A stretch of 64,000 nt of DNA from Bacteroidota bacterium (GTDB lineage: Bacteria; Bacteroidota; Bacteroidia; Bacteroidales; NBLH01). How positions within the stretch are numbered: position 1 is the stretch's first letter; each line of letters begins with the position of its first letter. The position numbers and the translations under genes were made by a program. Location of the stretch: assembly GCA_025361565.1 (NCBI GenBank), contig JANYKN010000018.1, forward strand, positions 1-64,000, in the 5' to 3' direction. The notes beneath the pieces were generated by a model that worked only from the letters and a program-made list of their open reading frames with translations, was not told the DNA's origin and did no database searches. Below are positions 47,005-55,983 of this stretch, piece by piece.

Positions 47005-47373
47005 TTAAAGTTTCTCCTTAATTTTTTTGAAAGCGGGAGCTTTCCTCAATTTCATTTTCTTCTCTTTTATTATCAATAAATTTTGATCTTTATAAGGATA
47101 TTGCTGATTAACAACTCCTGACACCCTTATTTTATCATTTTTTAAAGGAAGCATATTGTCTGTTACAACAAGCAAATTACCTGTATTATCACGCAAAGTG
47201 AAACAATTTATTTCGGCTAATTCGAGTGAACTTATTACCTGACCTTTAATATGAACTTTTTTGCCATCGAATCTGGCAGGATCATTTTTTATTCTTTTTA
47301 TTGAAGTTGCACATCCCAAAGATATAAGCACAGAGAACAATATCAAGAATATCAGATTTTTAATAAAGTGCAT
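47005..47373 (-). CDS. Small OB-fold-like lipoprotein
   Basis: A 122-residue protein with a lipobox (LISLGC, Cys about 22). The mature part (FDGKKVHIKGQVISS, NCFTLRDNTGNLLVVTDN, NDKIRVSGVVNQQY) has the strand order and sequence style of the tRNA_anti/BOF-like OB folds used by small periplasmic proteins. Function unknown. Stand-alone gene upstream of a gene-free stretch. Confidence 0.75.
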   Translation of the reverse strand: MHFIKNLIFLILFSVLISLGCATSIKRIKNDPARFDGKKVHIKGQVISSLELAEINCFTLRDNTGNLLVVTDNMLPLKNDKIRVSGVVNQQYPYKDQNLLIIKEKKMKLRKAPAFKKIKEKL

Positions 47374-47646
47374 AGCTCCAGTAATTATTTCATTAGTTTA
47401 AACAAAGATAATTGAAAATAGTCAGCACTTATTTTGAAATTGATGATCTATTGAATTTCAAAGGTGAAAGAATAAATTGTTCCAATCCATAGGTGATTAG
47501 CACTAAACAGGCTGTAAAATATTTTTACCAGTTATTGGTCAAAAACAACCATTTATCGGTTCAACATTACCTTTCACAAAGTGAAAAGTGTTTGCTATTG
47601 CACCTGTTTTCTATCTGACTTACTTTTGAACAGAACGTAGAAATTT

Positions 47647-47748
47647 AAATTATTTAATCCTCAAAGGTGCGCAAAGCTTAGTTTCATTACTTCCTTCATC
47701 AGCCCTCTTTGTGTACTAAAGCTGCACTTTTGCAGGATTAAATAATTT
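47647..47748. repeat. Long imperfect inverted repeat (15-bp perfect outer arms)
   Basis: AAATTATTTAATCCT (47647-47661) is the exact reverse complement of AGGATTAAATAATTT (47734-47748). Just inside, CAAAGGTGC and GCTTAGT on the left pair imperfectly with ACTAAAGC and GCACTTTTG on the right, giving arms of about 35 bp. The CTCAAAGGTGCGCAAAG core resembles repeats scattered in Bacteroidota genomes. It may be a REP/MITE-like element or a structured RNA. Confidence 0.75.
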
Positions 47749-47848
47749 ACCTTCGATTTAAATCCCACAAAAGGTCATTTTAACTTTTAATTGTATTGAA
47801 GATTTTAGCTAAACGAAATGCTAATCCTAAATCTAAAATAATGGATAT

Positions 47849-47872
47849 AAAAAAAGCCCCAAAGGAGCTTTG
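47849..47872 (-). terminator. Rho-independent terminator of the SPOR lipoprotein gene
   Basis: On the minus strand, AAAGCTCC pairs with GGGGCTTT around a short loop and is followed by a run of seven T's. It lies 17 bp beyond the stop at 47889. Confidence 0.85.
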
Positions 47873-47888
47873 ATTATTTAGCAAATGG

Positions 47889-48533
47889 TTACCATTTATA
47901 TATCCAAAAGGTTAAATCATTGTGTTCAACCCTTAATTTTTGAATTTTTGTCCTGGCTTCAGCTTCACCAGGAAAAGATAAGATTGCTACCCTATTGTAT
48001 CCGTTGGCCTTTGGAAGAATAATGGGTTTATATCCTTTGGTTTTAAAATAAGCGTTTAAATTTTGAGCGTTGCTATACTTTTTAAAGCTTCCAACTACAA
48101 TATAAAACCTCTGCTCATGAGTTTTTGGTGATTCTTTTTCAACTGTATTTTCTTTTACAGTTTCTTTTTTAATTTCCTTTGTAGCTTCTTTCTTTGTTTC
48201 CTTTTTAGTTTCTTTTTTTACTTCTTTTTTAGGTTCATTCGTAACTTCTTTTTTTACTTCCTTTGTTTTATCTAAAGGAGGATCTATTTGTATTTCATTG
48301 GTAGGCTCAACATAAACCATATCCGATTTTTTGCTGGTGTCTACTGGTGCAAGGCCATCCTCAGAACCATCTGATACAAATTCTTCATATGAAGAGTAGT
48401 TCTGCGATGTATCAATAGTTGCGTCAATAATTTGGTTGTCTTTCGATAGGGCTTCTTTTTTTTCTTCTTTTTTACCGCATGATCCAATTACAATAGCGAT
48501 AATAAGGATTGCAATAAGACTGATTTGTTTCAT
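47889..48533 (-). CDS. SPOR-domain lipoprotein
   Basis: A 214-residue protein when started at the ATG at 48533, which gives the lipobox AIVIGSC. A long Lys/Glu-rich linker (about 85-135, many KKE and KKET repeats) leads to a C-terminal SPOR domain (RFYIVVGSFKKYSNAQNL, GYKPIILPKANGYNRVAIL). SPOR domains bind denuded septal glycan strands, so it may act in cell division. An upstream in-frame start would add 18 residues and spoil the signal peptide. Confidence 0.9.
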   Translation of the reverse strand: MKQISLIAILIIAIVIGSCGKKEEKKEALSKDNQIIDATIDTSQNYSSYEEFVSDGSEDGLAPVDTSKKSDMVYVEPTNEIQIDPPLDKTKEVKKEVTNEPKKEVKKETKKETKKEATKEIKKETVKENTVEKESPKTHEQRFYIVVGSFKKYSNAQNLNAYFKTKGYKPIILPKANGYNRVAILSFPGEAEARTKIQKLRVEHNDLTFWIYKW

Positions 48534-49027
48534 CTGTTTATTTTTAATTGTTTTGTTTAGGTTACATAGAACATCGCTGGTAATCAATCAATTGCATATT
48601 GACTTCTCCCCGATTGGATGTATCATCTGTTTTAAATATCGTATTTAATCGGCTAAAAGTATGAAATATTAAATTAATAGCCAAGAATTATGTACATTTT
48701 TCTATACAAGTGTTTAATTTTTGTTTGCTAACGCTTATAGACATTTATAAAAAATGCCTAAATATATCAAAGTATATATCTTATATTTTTATATAATTGC
48801 CTGTTTCATAAATTTGGGGCAAATTGGCTATGATTTCTGAAATAGTATCCAATTGAAATCATGAACTGTCAAATCAACTAAATTGAACTTTCGAAATTTA
48901 CTATCCAATATTTGATTAAATTTGTGTTGGAAACCTTCTGATGTAATCCGGTTTTATAACCTATATCAATGGTCTGACGATAACTTTCAATTTAATGATT
49001 AGAATATTTAAGTAACAATGAACCAAT
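48534..49027. other. Gene-free region upstream of the molybdenum hydroxylase gene
   Basis: About 490 bp without a gene, very AT-rich. TGATTTC (48831-48837) and GAAATCA (48855-48861) form a small inverted repeat that could be an operator. TAAATTTG occurs at 48809 and 48917, matching the -7 consensus, but neither has a good -33 partner. No terminator or RNA was recognised. Confidence 0.5.
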
Positions 49028-51577
49028 ATGATCACTTTTTTTTTAAACGGTAAAAAAGAACAATACGAAGGAAATCCAGAACAATCGCTATTAAAATACC
49101 TCAGGCTCGATAAACACATCACTTCTGCCAAGGACGGTTGTTCTGCGCAGGCTGCATGTGGCTCCTGTACTGTAGAAATTGACGGGAAAGCAAAATTATC
49201 GTGTATAATCGCAATGAAAAAATTAGAAGGCGCCAGGATAATCACTATGGAAGGTTTTCCTGAATATGTGAAAGAAACCATTGTAAAAGCTTATGTTAAC
49301 AAAGGTGCGGTGCAATGTGGTTTTTGCACACCCGGTTTTATTGTAAGAACAAAAGTTTTACTCGAAACAAATCCGAATCCCTCAATATCAGAGATACAAA
49401 ATGCTTTAAAACAGCACATTTGCCGCTGTACCGGATATAAAAAAATTGAACAAGCTATTGAATATGCTGGAAATGTGATTAGAAATCATGAAAATCTGGA
49501 AATCACAAAAACTTCCGGTAAAATTGGAGTTCCACATCCCAAATATCAGGCGTATGAAACCGCAATTGGAAAACGAAATTTTGTAGATGATATTTCTCTG
49601 GACGGGATGCTTTTCGCAGCTTTAAAATTCACCGATTATCCAAGTGCTAAAGTTTTACAAATCAATGTAAAGGAGGCCGAAAAGCTAGAAGGAGTCCATC
49701 GGATTTTTACTGCTCCGGATATACCAGGACAGCACAAAGTTGGACTTATCATACAGGATTGGCCAATTATGATTGGTATTGGCGAAAAAACACATTATAT
49801 CGGTGATGTAATTGCCGGAATTGTTGCAGATTCTGAAGAAATTGCCCGGACTGCCGTAAGTCTTATTCAGGTGGAATATGAAGTATCTGAACCTGTTACA
49901 GATGTTTTTAAAGCAATTTACGCAGAAAGGATTCATCCTGAAAGGCCAAACAATTTTGAAACCACTCAATTTAAGATTGGCAATGCCGATGAAGTAATTT
50001 TAGGTTCAAAATATTTCTACAAAAACAAATTCGAAACACAGCGGGTTGAACATGCATTTCTTGAAAAAGAATCGGCCATTGCAAGACCTGATGGAAAAAA
50101 CGGAATTGAACTTTTCAGTCAAAGTCAGGGCGTATATGAAGATCGAAGACAAGTTGCTCTGATATTGGACTTGCCAGAAGAAAAAGTAAGAGTAATTTTA
50201 GTTCCAAACGGTGGTGGTTTTGGAGGTAAGGAAGATTTAAGCATACAAGGTCAAACCGCTCTATTTGCTTTTTTAATGAATAAACCTGTAAAGTTAACAT
50301 TAAGCAGGGAAGAATCCATTCGTTTGCATCCCAAACGCCATCCGGTTTTTATGGATATTGAATTGGCTGCGGACGAAAATGGAAAATTAACTGCTCTCAA
50401 ACTCAGGGCAATTGGTGATTCAGGAGCTTATGCCTCAGTAGGAGCCAAAGTAATGGAACGTGTGGCCGGACATGCAGCCGGTGGATATTTTATACCCTGT
50501 ATTGACATTGAAGCCAAAACTGTATATACCAACAATATACCAAGTGGCGCTATGCGAGGCTTTGGAGCCAATCAAGTAGCTTTTGCGATTGAAAGTTGCA
50601 TAGATGAAATTTGTAAAATGGCAAGTTTTGATCGATGGAAATTTAGGTACGACAATGCTTTGGTAGATGGTTTGAGTACTTCAACCGGACAAAAAGTTTA
50701 CGGAGTTGGCATCAGGGCTTGCCTTGATGCGATAAAAGAAGATTTTTATCAATCGAAATATGCTGGAATTGGATGCGCAATCAAAAATTCAGGTGTTGGA
50801 AATGGAATGATTGACGAATCAAAAGTAAAAATTGAAATTATTTCTGAAAATCATATCCGACTGCACCATGGATGGACTGAAATGGGCCAGGGCGTTCATA
50901 ATATGGCACTTCAAACCTTGTGTGAAGAAACTGGTTTTGATCCGGAAAATATAGAAGTTGTGGTTGATACCGAAGCGCAGATCAAAACTGGGATGACAAC
51001 TTCATCACGGGCAACCGCTCTGGTTGGTTTGGCCATCATCAATGCTTCGAAAGGTTTAAACGCTGATTTGAAAACTCACTCTATCAATGAATTGATAGGT
51101 AAAACATATTCTGGACAATTTATTTGCAATTGGACGAATAAACCTGGAGCTGATGTGGATGAACAAATAATACATTATTCGTATGGATATGCAGCTCAAC
51201 TCTGTGTTTTGGACGAAAATGGAGAAATCAGCCGAATAATTGCAGCCCACGATGCCGGAAAAATAATGAACCCAATGCTTTTCGAAGGCCAAATAGAAGG
51301 TGCTGTTCATATGGGTCTGGGCTATGCGCTAACAGAAGAATTGGCGATGGTTGACGGATACTTAAAAAGTGATAGATTTAGTAATCTTAAAATATTAAGG
51401 GCACATCAAACTCCTGAAATAAAAGTAATTGGAGTTGAAGTTCCAGATTTGATAGGTCCATACGGAGCCAAAGGAATTGGAGAAATAGGCCTAATACCCA
51501 CAGCGGCAGCAGTGGCCAATGCGCTTTGTGTTTTTGATGGAATACGAAGAGTTCGGTTGCCTATGAAACGAAAATAA
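49028..51577 (+). CDS. Molybdenum hydroxylase, fused 2Fe-2S and molybdopterin subunits (xanthine dehydrogenase-like)
   Basis: An 849-residue member of the xanthine oxidase family. The N-terminal ferredoxin (about 1-75) has Cys38, Cys44, Cys47 and Cys59 (DGCSAQAACGSC). A second 2Fe-2S domain has CGFCTPG and ICRCTGY. The molybdenum domain (about 165-849) has GGGFGGKED, GAMRGFGANQVAFA, EMGQGVHNMALQ and the catalytic Glu segment KGIGEIG near the end. This fused form without an FAD domain is what databases call selenium-dependent xanthine dehydrogenase. It probably hydroxylates purines. A long AT-rich leader precedes it; STAS-like and ssnA follow. Confidence 0.9.
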   Translation: MITFFLNGKKEQYEGNPEQSLLKYLRLDKHITSAKDGCSAQAACGSCTVEIDGKAKLSCIIAMKKLEGARIITMEGFPEYVKETIVKAYVNKGAVQCGFCTPGFIVRTKVLLETNPNPSISEIQNALKQHICRCTGYKKIEQAIEYAGNVIRNHENLEITKTSGKIGVPHPKYQAYETAIGKRNFVDDISLDGMLFAALKFTDYPSAKVLQINVKEAEKLEGVHRIFTAPDIPGQHKVGLIIQDWPIMIGIGEKTHYIGDVIAGIVADSEEIARTAVSLIQVEYEVSEPVTDVFKAIYAERIHPERPNNFETTQFKIGNADEVILGSKYFYKNKFETQRVEHAFLEKESAIARPDGKNGIELFSQSQGVYEDRRQVALILDLPEEKVRVILVPNGGGFGGKEDLSIQGQTALFAFLMNKPVKLTLSREESIRLHPKRHPVFMDIELAADENGKLTALKLRAIGDSGAYASVGAKVMERVAGHAAGGYFIPCIDIEAKTVYTNNIPSGAMRGFGANQVAFAIESCIDEICKMASFDRWKFRYDNALVDGLSTSTGQKVYGVGIRACLDAIKEDFYQSKYAGIGCAIKNSGVGNGMIDESKVKIEIISENHIRLHHGWTEMGQGVHNMALQTLCEETGFDPENIEVVVDTEAQIKTGMTTSSRATALVGLAIINASKGLNADLKTHSINELIGKTYSGQFICNWTNKPGADVDEQIIHYSYGYAAQLCVLDENGEISRIIAAHDAGKIMNPMLFEGQIEGAVHMGLGYALTEELAMVDGYLKSDRFSNLKILRAHQTPEIKVIGVEVPDLIGPYGAKGIGEIGLIPTAAAVANALCVFDGIRRVRLPMKRK

Positions 51578-51744
51578 ACAGTTAAGTACTTCCAAGGAAA
51601 CTGATTTTTAACTAAATTTTTTTGATTGGAGATTTTATCAAACAGGAATGGCAATCATGCAATTTCTCATAAACATGAATAAATAAAGTCATTTCAACAG
51701 ATTTATATAAACTAATTTGTAACGTTTTATATAAAAAAATAAAT

Positions 51745-51752
51745 TATCTTTG
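51745..51752 (+). promoter_or_regulatory. Possible -7 box for the STAS-like gene
   Basis: TATCTTTG matches TAnnTTTG exactly and lies 22 bp upstream of the ATG at 51775. The nearest TTTG (51716) is 25 bp away, longer than the usual spacing, so this is only a candidate. Confidence 0.4.
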
Positions 51753-51774
51753 GACGTTTTAACTTCGTAAATTT

Positions 51775-52143
51775 ATGATAAAATACGAATTCAACAGTAA
51801 CTCGCAAATTCTTGAAGTCTTCTATTTAGCTGATATTAATTTAACCGATATTATTGAATATGGTGAAATGATTCGACTCAATAAATCTTTACCATGCGAC
51901 CTTAGGATCTTAACTGATGCAACATCAGCAATTTATCACCTTTCAGGAGCAGATGTTACAGAATTATTAAAAGTTCTAAAGGTTCAAATTGAACCTTATG
52001 ATACAGTAAAAACAGCGGTTCTTCAGCAGAAACCAGTTGAAACAGCTATTTCAATGCTGGTAGATTCAGGTATCCCAATCCCCAATTACGAGCATAAGGT
52101 ATTTTCGACCCGTGAGGCGGCACTGATATGGTTAAATCTTTAG
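51775..52143 (+). CDS. Stand-alone STAS/SpoIIAA-like protein
   Basis: A 122-residue protein with a pattern of strands and helices like SpoIIAA/STAS proteins: an N-terminal strand pair (YEFNSNSQILEVFYLADI), a strand-helix unit (CDLRILTDATSA), a helix region and a terminal KVFSTREAALIWLNL. The phosphorylatable Ser of SpoIIAA is not identifiable. Between the molybdenum hydroxylase and ssnA on the same strand. A similar protein lies at 58886. Confidence 0.6.
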   Translation: MIKYEFNSNSQILEVFYLADINLTDIIEYGEMIRLNKSLPCDLRILTDATSAIYHLSGADVTELLKVLKVQIEPYDTVKTAVLQQKPVETAISMLVDSGIPIPNYEHKVFSTREAALIWLNL

Positions 52144-52239
52144 AATTGTTCCGTTTTTGTATTATCTTTTTACGATATTTCAATAATTTAAAAGTATCTA
52201 ATTGATAATCTGAATTTTAATCAATTATTAATTATAATC

Positions 52240-53532
52240 ATGCCCATTATCCTCAAAAATGCAAACTTCATCAATTGGCAATCTTTAGAATTTATTCAAT
52301 CTCATATATTGGTTGAAGAAGGAATTGATGCTTCTGTCCAGTTTACCAAAGATTTAAGCCAAATACGCAACCTCAATAAATATACAATTTTAGACTGCGA
52401 AGGAAAATTCGTGACAAAATCTTTTGCAGTTGGCCATCATCACGCTTATTCGGCATTGGCCACAGGAATGCCAGCTCCAAAGAAAAATCCAGCCAATTTT
52501 CATGAAATTCTTAAATATGTTTGGTGGAAACTGGATAAAGCGCTGGACAAGGAAATGATTGAAGCAAGCGCACTTGTAACAGCAATAGCATGTGCCAAAG
52601 CAGGTTCTACTTTTGTTATCGATCACCATGCATCTCCTAATTTTATTGATGGTTCGCTTGAAATTATTGCGCAGGCATTTGAAAAAATTGGCATTAGCCA
52701 TTTGCTTTGTTATGAAATTTCGGATAGGGATGGAATGGATAAAGCGGAACAAGGCCTTTTTGAAACTGAAAAATACTTACAAAACCATCAAGGTTTGATT
52801 GGTTTGCACGCCTCATTTACAGTTGGTGATGAAACCATGAAAAAAGCAGCAGATTTGATGCATAAATACCAATCGGGAATTCATATTCATGTTGCAGAAG
52901 ACCAATATGATCAAGAAGAATGCATTAAAAAGTATAACAAACGGGTTATTGAAAGATTAAATGATTTTGGGTTATTAAATTCGCCTAAAACCATATTGGC
53001 GCATTGTCTACATTTATCTGATATTGAACGAAATATAATCAATAAATCCAAAGCTTATGTGGTACAAAACACCGAAAGCAACCTGAACAATAAAGTAGGT
53101 TTTTTTAATTCGATAGGTTTAGGTAAAAACATATTTTTAGGCACTGATGGCATGCATAGCGATATGATAAGAAGTACGCAATCTGCCCATTTTGTGGGAC
53201 AAAATTTTGACAAAATTGCTTTTGGCGATGCTTATTTTCGGCTTCGAAAAGTTCATGATTATCTCAAAACCAATCACTTTAAAGGTGATGGAGAAAATAA
53301 TTTGGTGGTTTTAGATTATCCTTCGGCAACACCTATGAATAGTGAAAACTTTTTGGGTCATTTTCTTTTTGGGCTGAGTTCGAACCATGTTCAACATGTA
53401 ATTGCTAATGGTAGGTTGATTGTAAAAGACAGAATAGTTCAAAAGGTTGATGAGCATGAGGTTGTTGAATTTACAAGGAAACAAGCAAAGAGGCTTTGGG
53501 GAAAATATTCGAATCGATCGTTGAATGTTTAA
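52240..53532 (+). CDS. ssnA: SsnA-family aminohydrolase
   Basis: A 430-residue amidohydrolase related to guanine deaminase-like enzymes. Metal ligands: the HHH run in AVGHHHAYSALATG, the His of HIHVAEDQYD, the AHC motif (ILAHCLHLS) and Asp in FLGTDGMHSD. Segments such as VWWKLDKALD and VIDHHASPNFIDGSLE are typical of SsnA, a member of the anaerobic purine/urate set together with YgeW, YgeY, HydA and the molybdenum hydroxylase. Here it is 97 bp after the STAS-like gene. The deaminated substrate is not established. Confidence 0.9.
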   Translation: MPIILKNANFINWQSLEFIQSHILVEEGIDASVQFTKDLSQIRNLNKYTILDCEGKFVTKSFAVGHHHAYSALATGMPAPKKNPANFHEILKYVWWKLDKALDKEMIEASALVTAIACAKAGSTFVIDHHASPNFIDGSLEIIAQAFEKIGISHLLCYEISDRDGMDKAEQGLFETEKYLQNHQGLIGLHASFTVGDETMKKAADLMHKYQSGIHIHVAEDQYDQEECIKKYNKRVIERLNDFGLLNSPKTILAHCLHLSDIERNIINKSKAYVVQNTESNLNNKVGFFNSIGLGKNIFLGTDGMHSDMIRSTQSAHFVGQNFDKIAFGDAYFRLRKVHDYLKTNHFKGDGENNLVVLDYPSATPMNSENFLGHFLFGLSSNHVQHVIANGRLIVKDRIVQKVDEHEVVEFTRKQAKRLWGKYSNRSLNV

Positions 53533-53714
53533 GGATAGCGGAAGGTTTTGTTGCCCATCTTGAAATACTTCCCTATAAAGTTACTCAAAGATAGATTAAA
53601 TGCTGAAACGCTGAAATCCTTATTATCTTAACAATAAAACACACCACCATTTACCTGCTGGCTTCTTTTCCATTTGTTATTTGTTTAAATTAGACAAGTA
53701 GTTATCAAAAAATA

Positions 53715-54350
53715 TTATTCCTCATTCCAATGCTCAACCCACCTCTCATATGAATTGTATTCTAAAGAATCATCTCTATTCCAATCAATTTCAATTTTTT
53801 TTGTTGAAGAATGTTCAATTAGTTTATTTATAGCATCATTGGTAATTTCAACACCTCTAGGATTTGTCCCTGCTTTTGGTAATTTGAAATAAAATTGTTT
53901 TCCATAATTAGACAAAATTTCTTTTTGACCTTCTTTAGATAAAAGATACATTGCACCCTTTCCTCCCCAATTAATATGAACAAATAAAATATCACATTCA
54001 GGAGAATAGTTGTTAATAAAAACTAAAGCCTTCTGTGCATCGACAGTCCAGATCAATTTTACGCCAACAATATTTCTATTTGTTACAGTTTTAATTGAAA
54101 TAGGTTCATCAAATACTATAACATCTATTTCGCTTTCAGTTATCGCTATATCAGTTTTGATATTTGAATCTCCAAACTTGTAAATAAGTAGTGCAATTAT
54201 TATTCTTTCTCTAGCCGATCCTATTTCCATTCCTAGTTTTCCATCACGAGAATTATCAATTTCAGCTAACTGAAAAAGATATGGAAGTTTTTCTTTAATC
54301 TTTTGGATCAAAAACTTCTCACTAAATATTTCATGAATTTTCTTTGCCAT
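53715..54350 (-). CDS. ThaI-like type II restriction endonuclease
   Basis: A 211-residue protein resembling the ThaI family (site CGCG). The likely PD-(D/E)xK core is SEIDVIVF with Asp76 and the SIK triad Ser85-Lys87 (EPISIKTVT). Other recognisable segments are MEIGSARERIIIALLIYKFG, VKLIWTVDAQKA and KLPKAGTNPRGVEIT. It follows the cytosine methyltransferase gene by 31 bp; together they form a restriction-modification system. Cleavage site is inferred from family resemblance only. Confidence 0.75.
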   Translation of the reverse strand: MAKKIHEIFSEKFLIQKIKEKLPYLFQLAEIDNSRDGKLGMEIGSARERIIIALLIYKFGDSNIKTDIAITESEIDVIVFDEPISIKTVTNRNIVGVKLIWTVDAQKALVFINNYSPECDILFVHINWGGKGAMYLLSKEGQKEILSNYGKQFYFKLPKAGTNPRGVEITNDAINKLIEHSSTKKIEIDWNRDDSLEYNSYERWVEHWNEE

Positions 54351-54381
54351 TCATATCCTAAATTAGGTTTTGATGCCAAAT

Positions 54382-55650
54382 TTACATAGAATTAAAATAG
54401 AATTCCCAATTTGATTCTATCTTTTTAGCAATGTGATATGCTAATAATGGAGGAACTGCATTCCCTACTAACTTATAACCAACAGATGGACTAACCGAAA
54501 ACTTTTTATTCTTTTCAATTACAAAATTAAAATCATCTGGAAAGGTTTGAATTCTTGCACATTCCCTTAAAGTAAGCCGCCTTTCTTTTAGTCCTTTTTG
54601 CAATTCTTCTATTTTTTTTCCTCCATTAGCAAGATTAAGCCTCCTATATTCAATGTTACCGTGATGTTCGGACCGTATTGTTGGGGCAAGCTTTTCTAAT
54701 TCAATTTCTTTTTGTCCTTGGCAATGAGCACCCATAAACTTTGCTCTTGAATAGTGAATTTGTGATAAATCTGTAGTTTCTTCTGGCTCTTTTAAATCCA
54801 ATAATACTTCTTTACATTTTGTATATGTTTTCATTAAAAGTTCAACAGAAGAATAATGAATTTCTCCATTAAGTCTATGTGTTGCAACCGGATACGGATT
54901 AAATTTTTCGCAAATGTCTTTTTTTGATAGTTCTTCAAATGCTTTCATTGTTAGTGCAGATTTTTTAAATCCAATAAAAATTATTCTTTCTCTAGATTGA
55001 GGAACACCGTAATGGCCAGAATGCAAAATTTTGGGGGATAGGACTATATATCCGTCACCATTTGTGTTTGAAAAGTCTGATTGGATAATTTTTTTTACTT
55101 CCCCTAAATTGGCCAATCCTTTTACATTTTCAGCAATGAAAATTTTAGGCAAAGTAATTTCAATAACTTCTTTCATCCACATATAAAGTTTCCCCCGTGT
55201 TTCTTCTGTTGGAATGGCTGAATTTATAACATTCCCGTTATGATCTTTATGTGAATTAAATCCGTTCCGTTTACCTGCAACACTAAAGTCTTGACAAGGA
55301 AAACCGCCAGTAACAATTTCTACATTTTTGGGAAATACATTTTTATTCCCTTTTCGATATTCTTTAACAATATCAACAATACTACCTACTTTAAAAGTTC
55401 CATTTACATCACAGCCTCTTTTTTTCGAAAAATAATCATTCCAAGCAATTTTGGCATGTTCGTTTATATCATTTGCAAATTTTGTCTCAAAAAATGTTTC
55501 TTTAAGATAATAATAAATTTCGTCTTCTTTTTGAATCCAATCTTTGTGGATGTTAGTGTTAATTGTAGCTTTAGGAATTTTAAATCCGCCTTCAAAGCCA
55601 ATATCCATTCCACCACAACCTGAAAAAAGTGATAACAAGTTCTTTTTCAT
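54382..55650 (-). CDS. DNA cytosine-5 methyltransferase
   Basis: A 422-residue C5 methyltransferase. Motif I LFSGCGGMDIGFEGG binds SAM; motif IV is GGFPCQDFS with catalytic Cys119; motif VI is ENV (174-176); motif VIII is QSRERIIFIG; motif X GNAVPPLLA. The target-recognition region between about 240 and 380 is specific and unread. It protects the cognate site of the adjacent endonuclease. The start overlaps the controller gene stop (ATGA). Confidence 0.95.
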   Translation of the reverse strand: MKKNLLSLFSGCGGMDIGFEGGFKIPKATINTNIHKDWIQKEDEIYYYLKETFFETKFANDINEHAKIAWNDYFSKKRGCDVNGTFKVGSIVDIVKEYRKGNKNVFPKNVEIVTGGFPCQDFSVAGKRNGFNSHKDHNGNVINSAIPTEETRGKLYMWMKEVIEITLPKIFIAENVKGLANLGEVKKIIQSDFSNTNGDGYIVLSPKILHSGHYGVPQSRERIIFIGFKKSALTMKAFEELSKKDICEKFNPYPVATHRLNGEIHYSSVELLMKTYTKCKEVLLDLKEPEETTDLSQIHYSRAKFMGAHCQGQKEIELEKLAPTIRSEHHGNIEYRRLNLANGGKKIEELQKGLKERRLTLRECARIQTFPDDFNFVIEKNKKFSVSPSVGYKLVGNAVPPLLAYHIAKKIESNWEFYFNSM

Positions 55651-55949
55651 TTTTTTATAGTTTTAAGATATTTAACTTTTGATTCTGCAACTTTCAGAAT
55701 TTCTTCTGCATCATTTTCATGCATTAAATCAAATGCGACTTTGTCACTTTGCCAAGAAATAATTAATTCATTTTGAGGTAATTTATAGATTTCAGCAAAT
55801 TTCAAGACTTGTTCTCTAGATGGTTTTCTTTCTCCCTTTTCAAATTTACTTATTATTGATTGGTCAATACTCGTCAAAGCTGAAATTTCACGAAGTAGCA
55901 AATTATATTCTTCACGTTTAGCTTTTATGATTTCTCCAAATGATCTCAT
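55647..55949 (-). CDS. Controller (C) protein, XRE-type HTH
   Basis: About 100 residues when started at the ATG at 55949; an upstream in-frame start would run through the promoter palindrome. The N-terminal helix-turn-helix (FGEIIKAKREEYNLLLREIS, SIDQSIISKFEKGERKPSR) is of the type in restriction-modification controllers. The C-terminal 35 residues are helical. Its stop overlaps the methyltransferase start, so it is the first gene of the C-M-R operon and should delay or limit expression by binding the palindrome upstream. Confidence 0.88.
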   Translation of the reverse strand: MRSFGEIIKAKREEYNLLLREISALTSIDQSIISKFEKGERKPSREQVLKFAEIYKLPQNELIISWQSDKVAFDLMHENDAEEILKVAESKVKYLKTIKK

Positions 55950-55983
55950 TAGACAATATTTGTTTGGACAAATATAGTCTAAT
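55948..55983 (-). promoter_or_regulatory. Palindromic operator overlapping promoter and start of the controller gene
   Basis: Arms ATTAGACAATATTTGT (55948-55963) and ACAAATATAGTCTAAT (55968-55983) pair at 15 of 16 positions around TTGG. The right arm contains the -7 box and the left arm contains the start codon of the controller gene. This is the expected layout for self-repression by a C protein. Confidence 0.85.

Larger units (their letters stand above)
47374..47888. other. Gene-free 0.5-kb stretch containing a long inverted repeat
   Basis: No convincing gene is found here on either strand. It holds an inverted repeat (47647-47748), a small hairpin TTTCAC-AAA-GTGAAA near 47572-47586, and at its right end the terminator of the SPOR gene. 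A small RNA is possible but not shown by the sequence. Confidence 0.6.

Noticed and set aside
49028-51577. Selenoprotein with in-frame TGA
   Set aside because: The frame is open throughout without TGA; any selenium would be a labile cofactor, which sequence cannot show.
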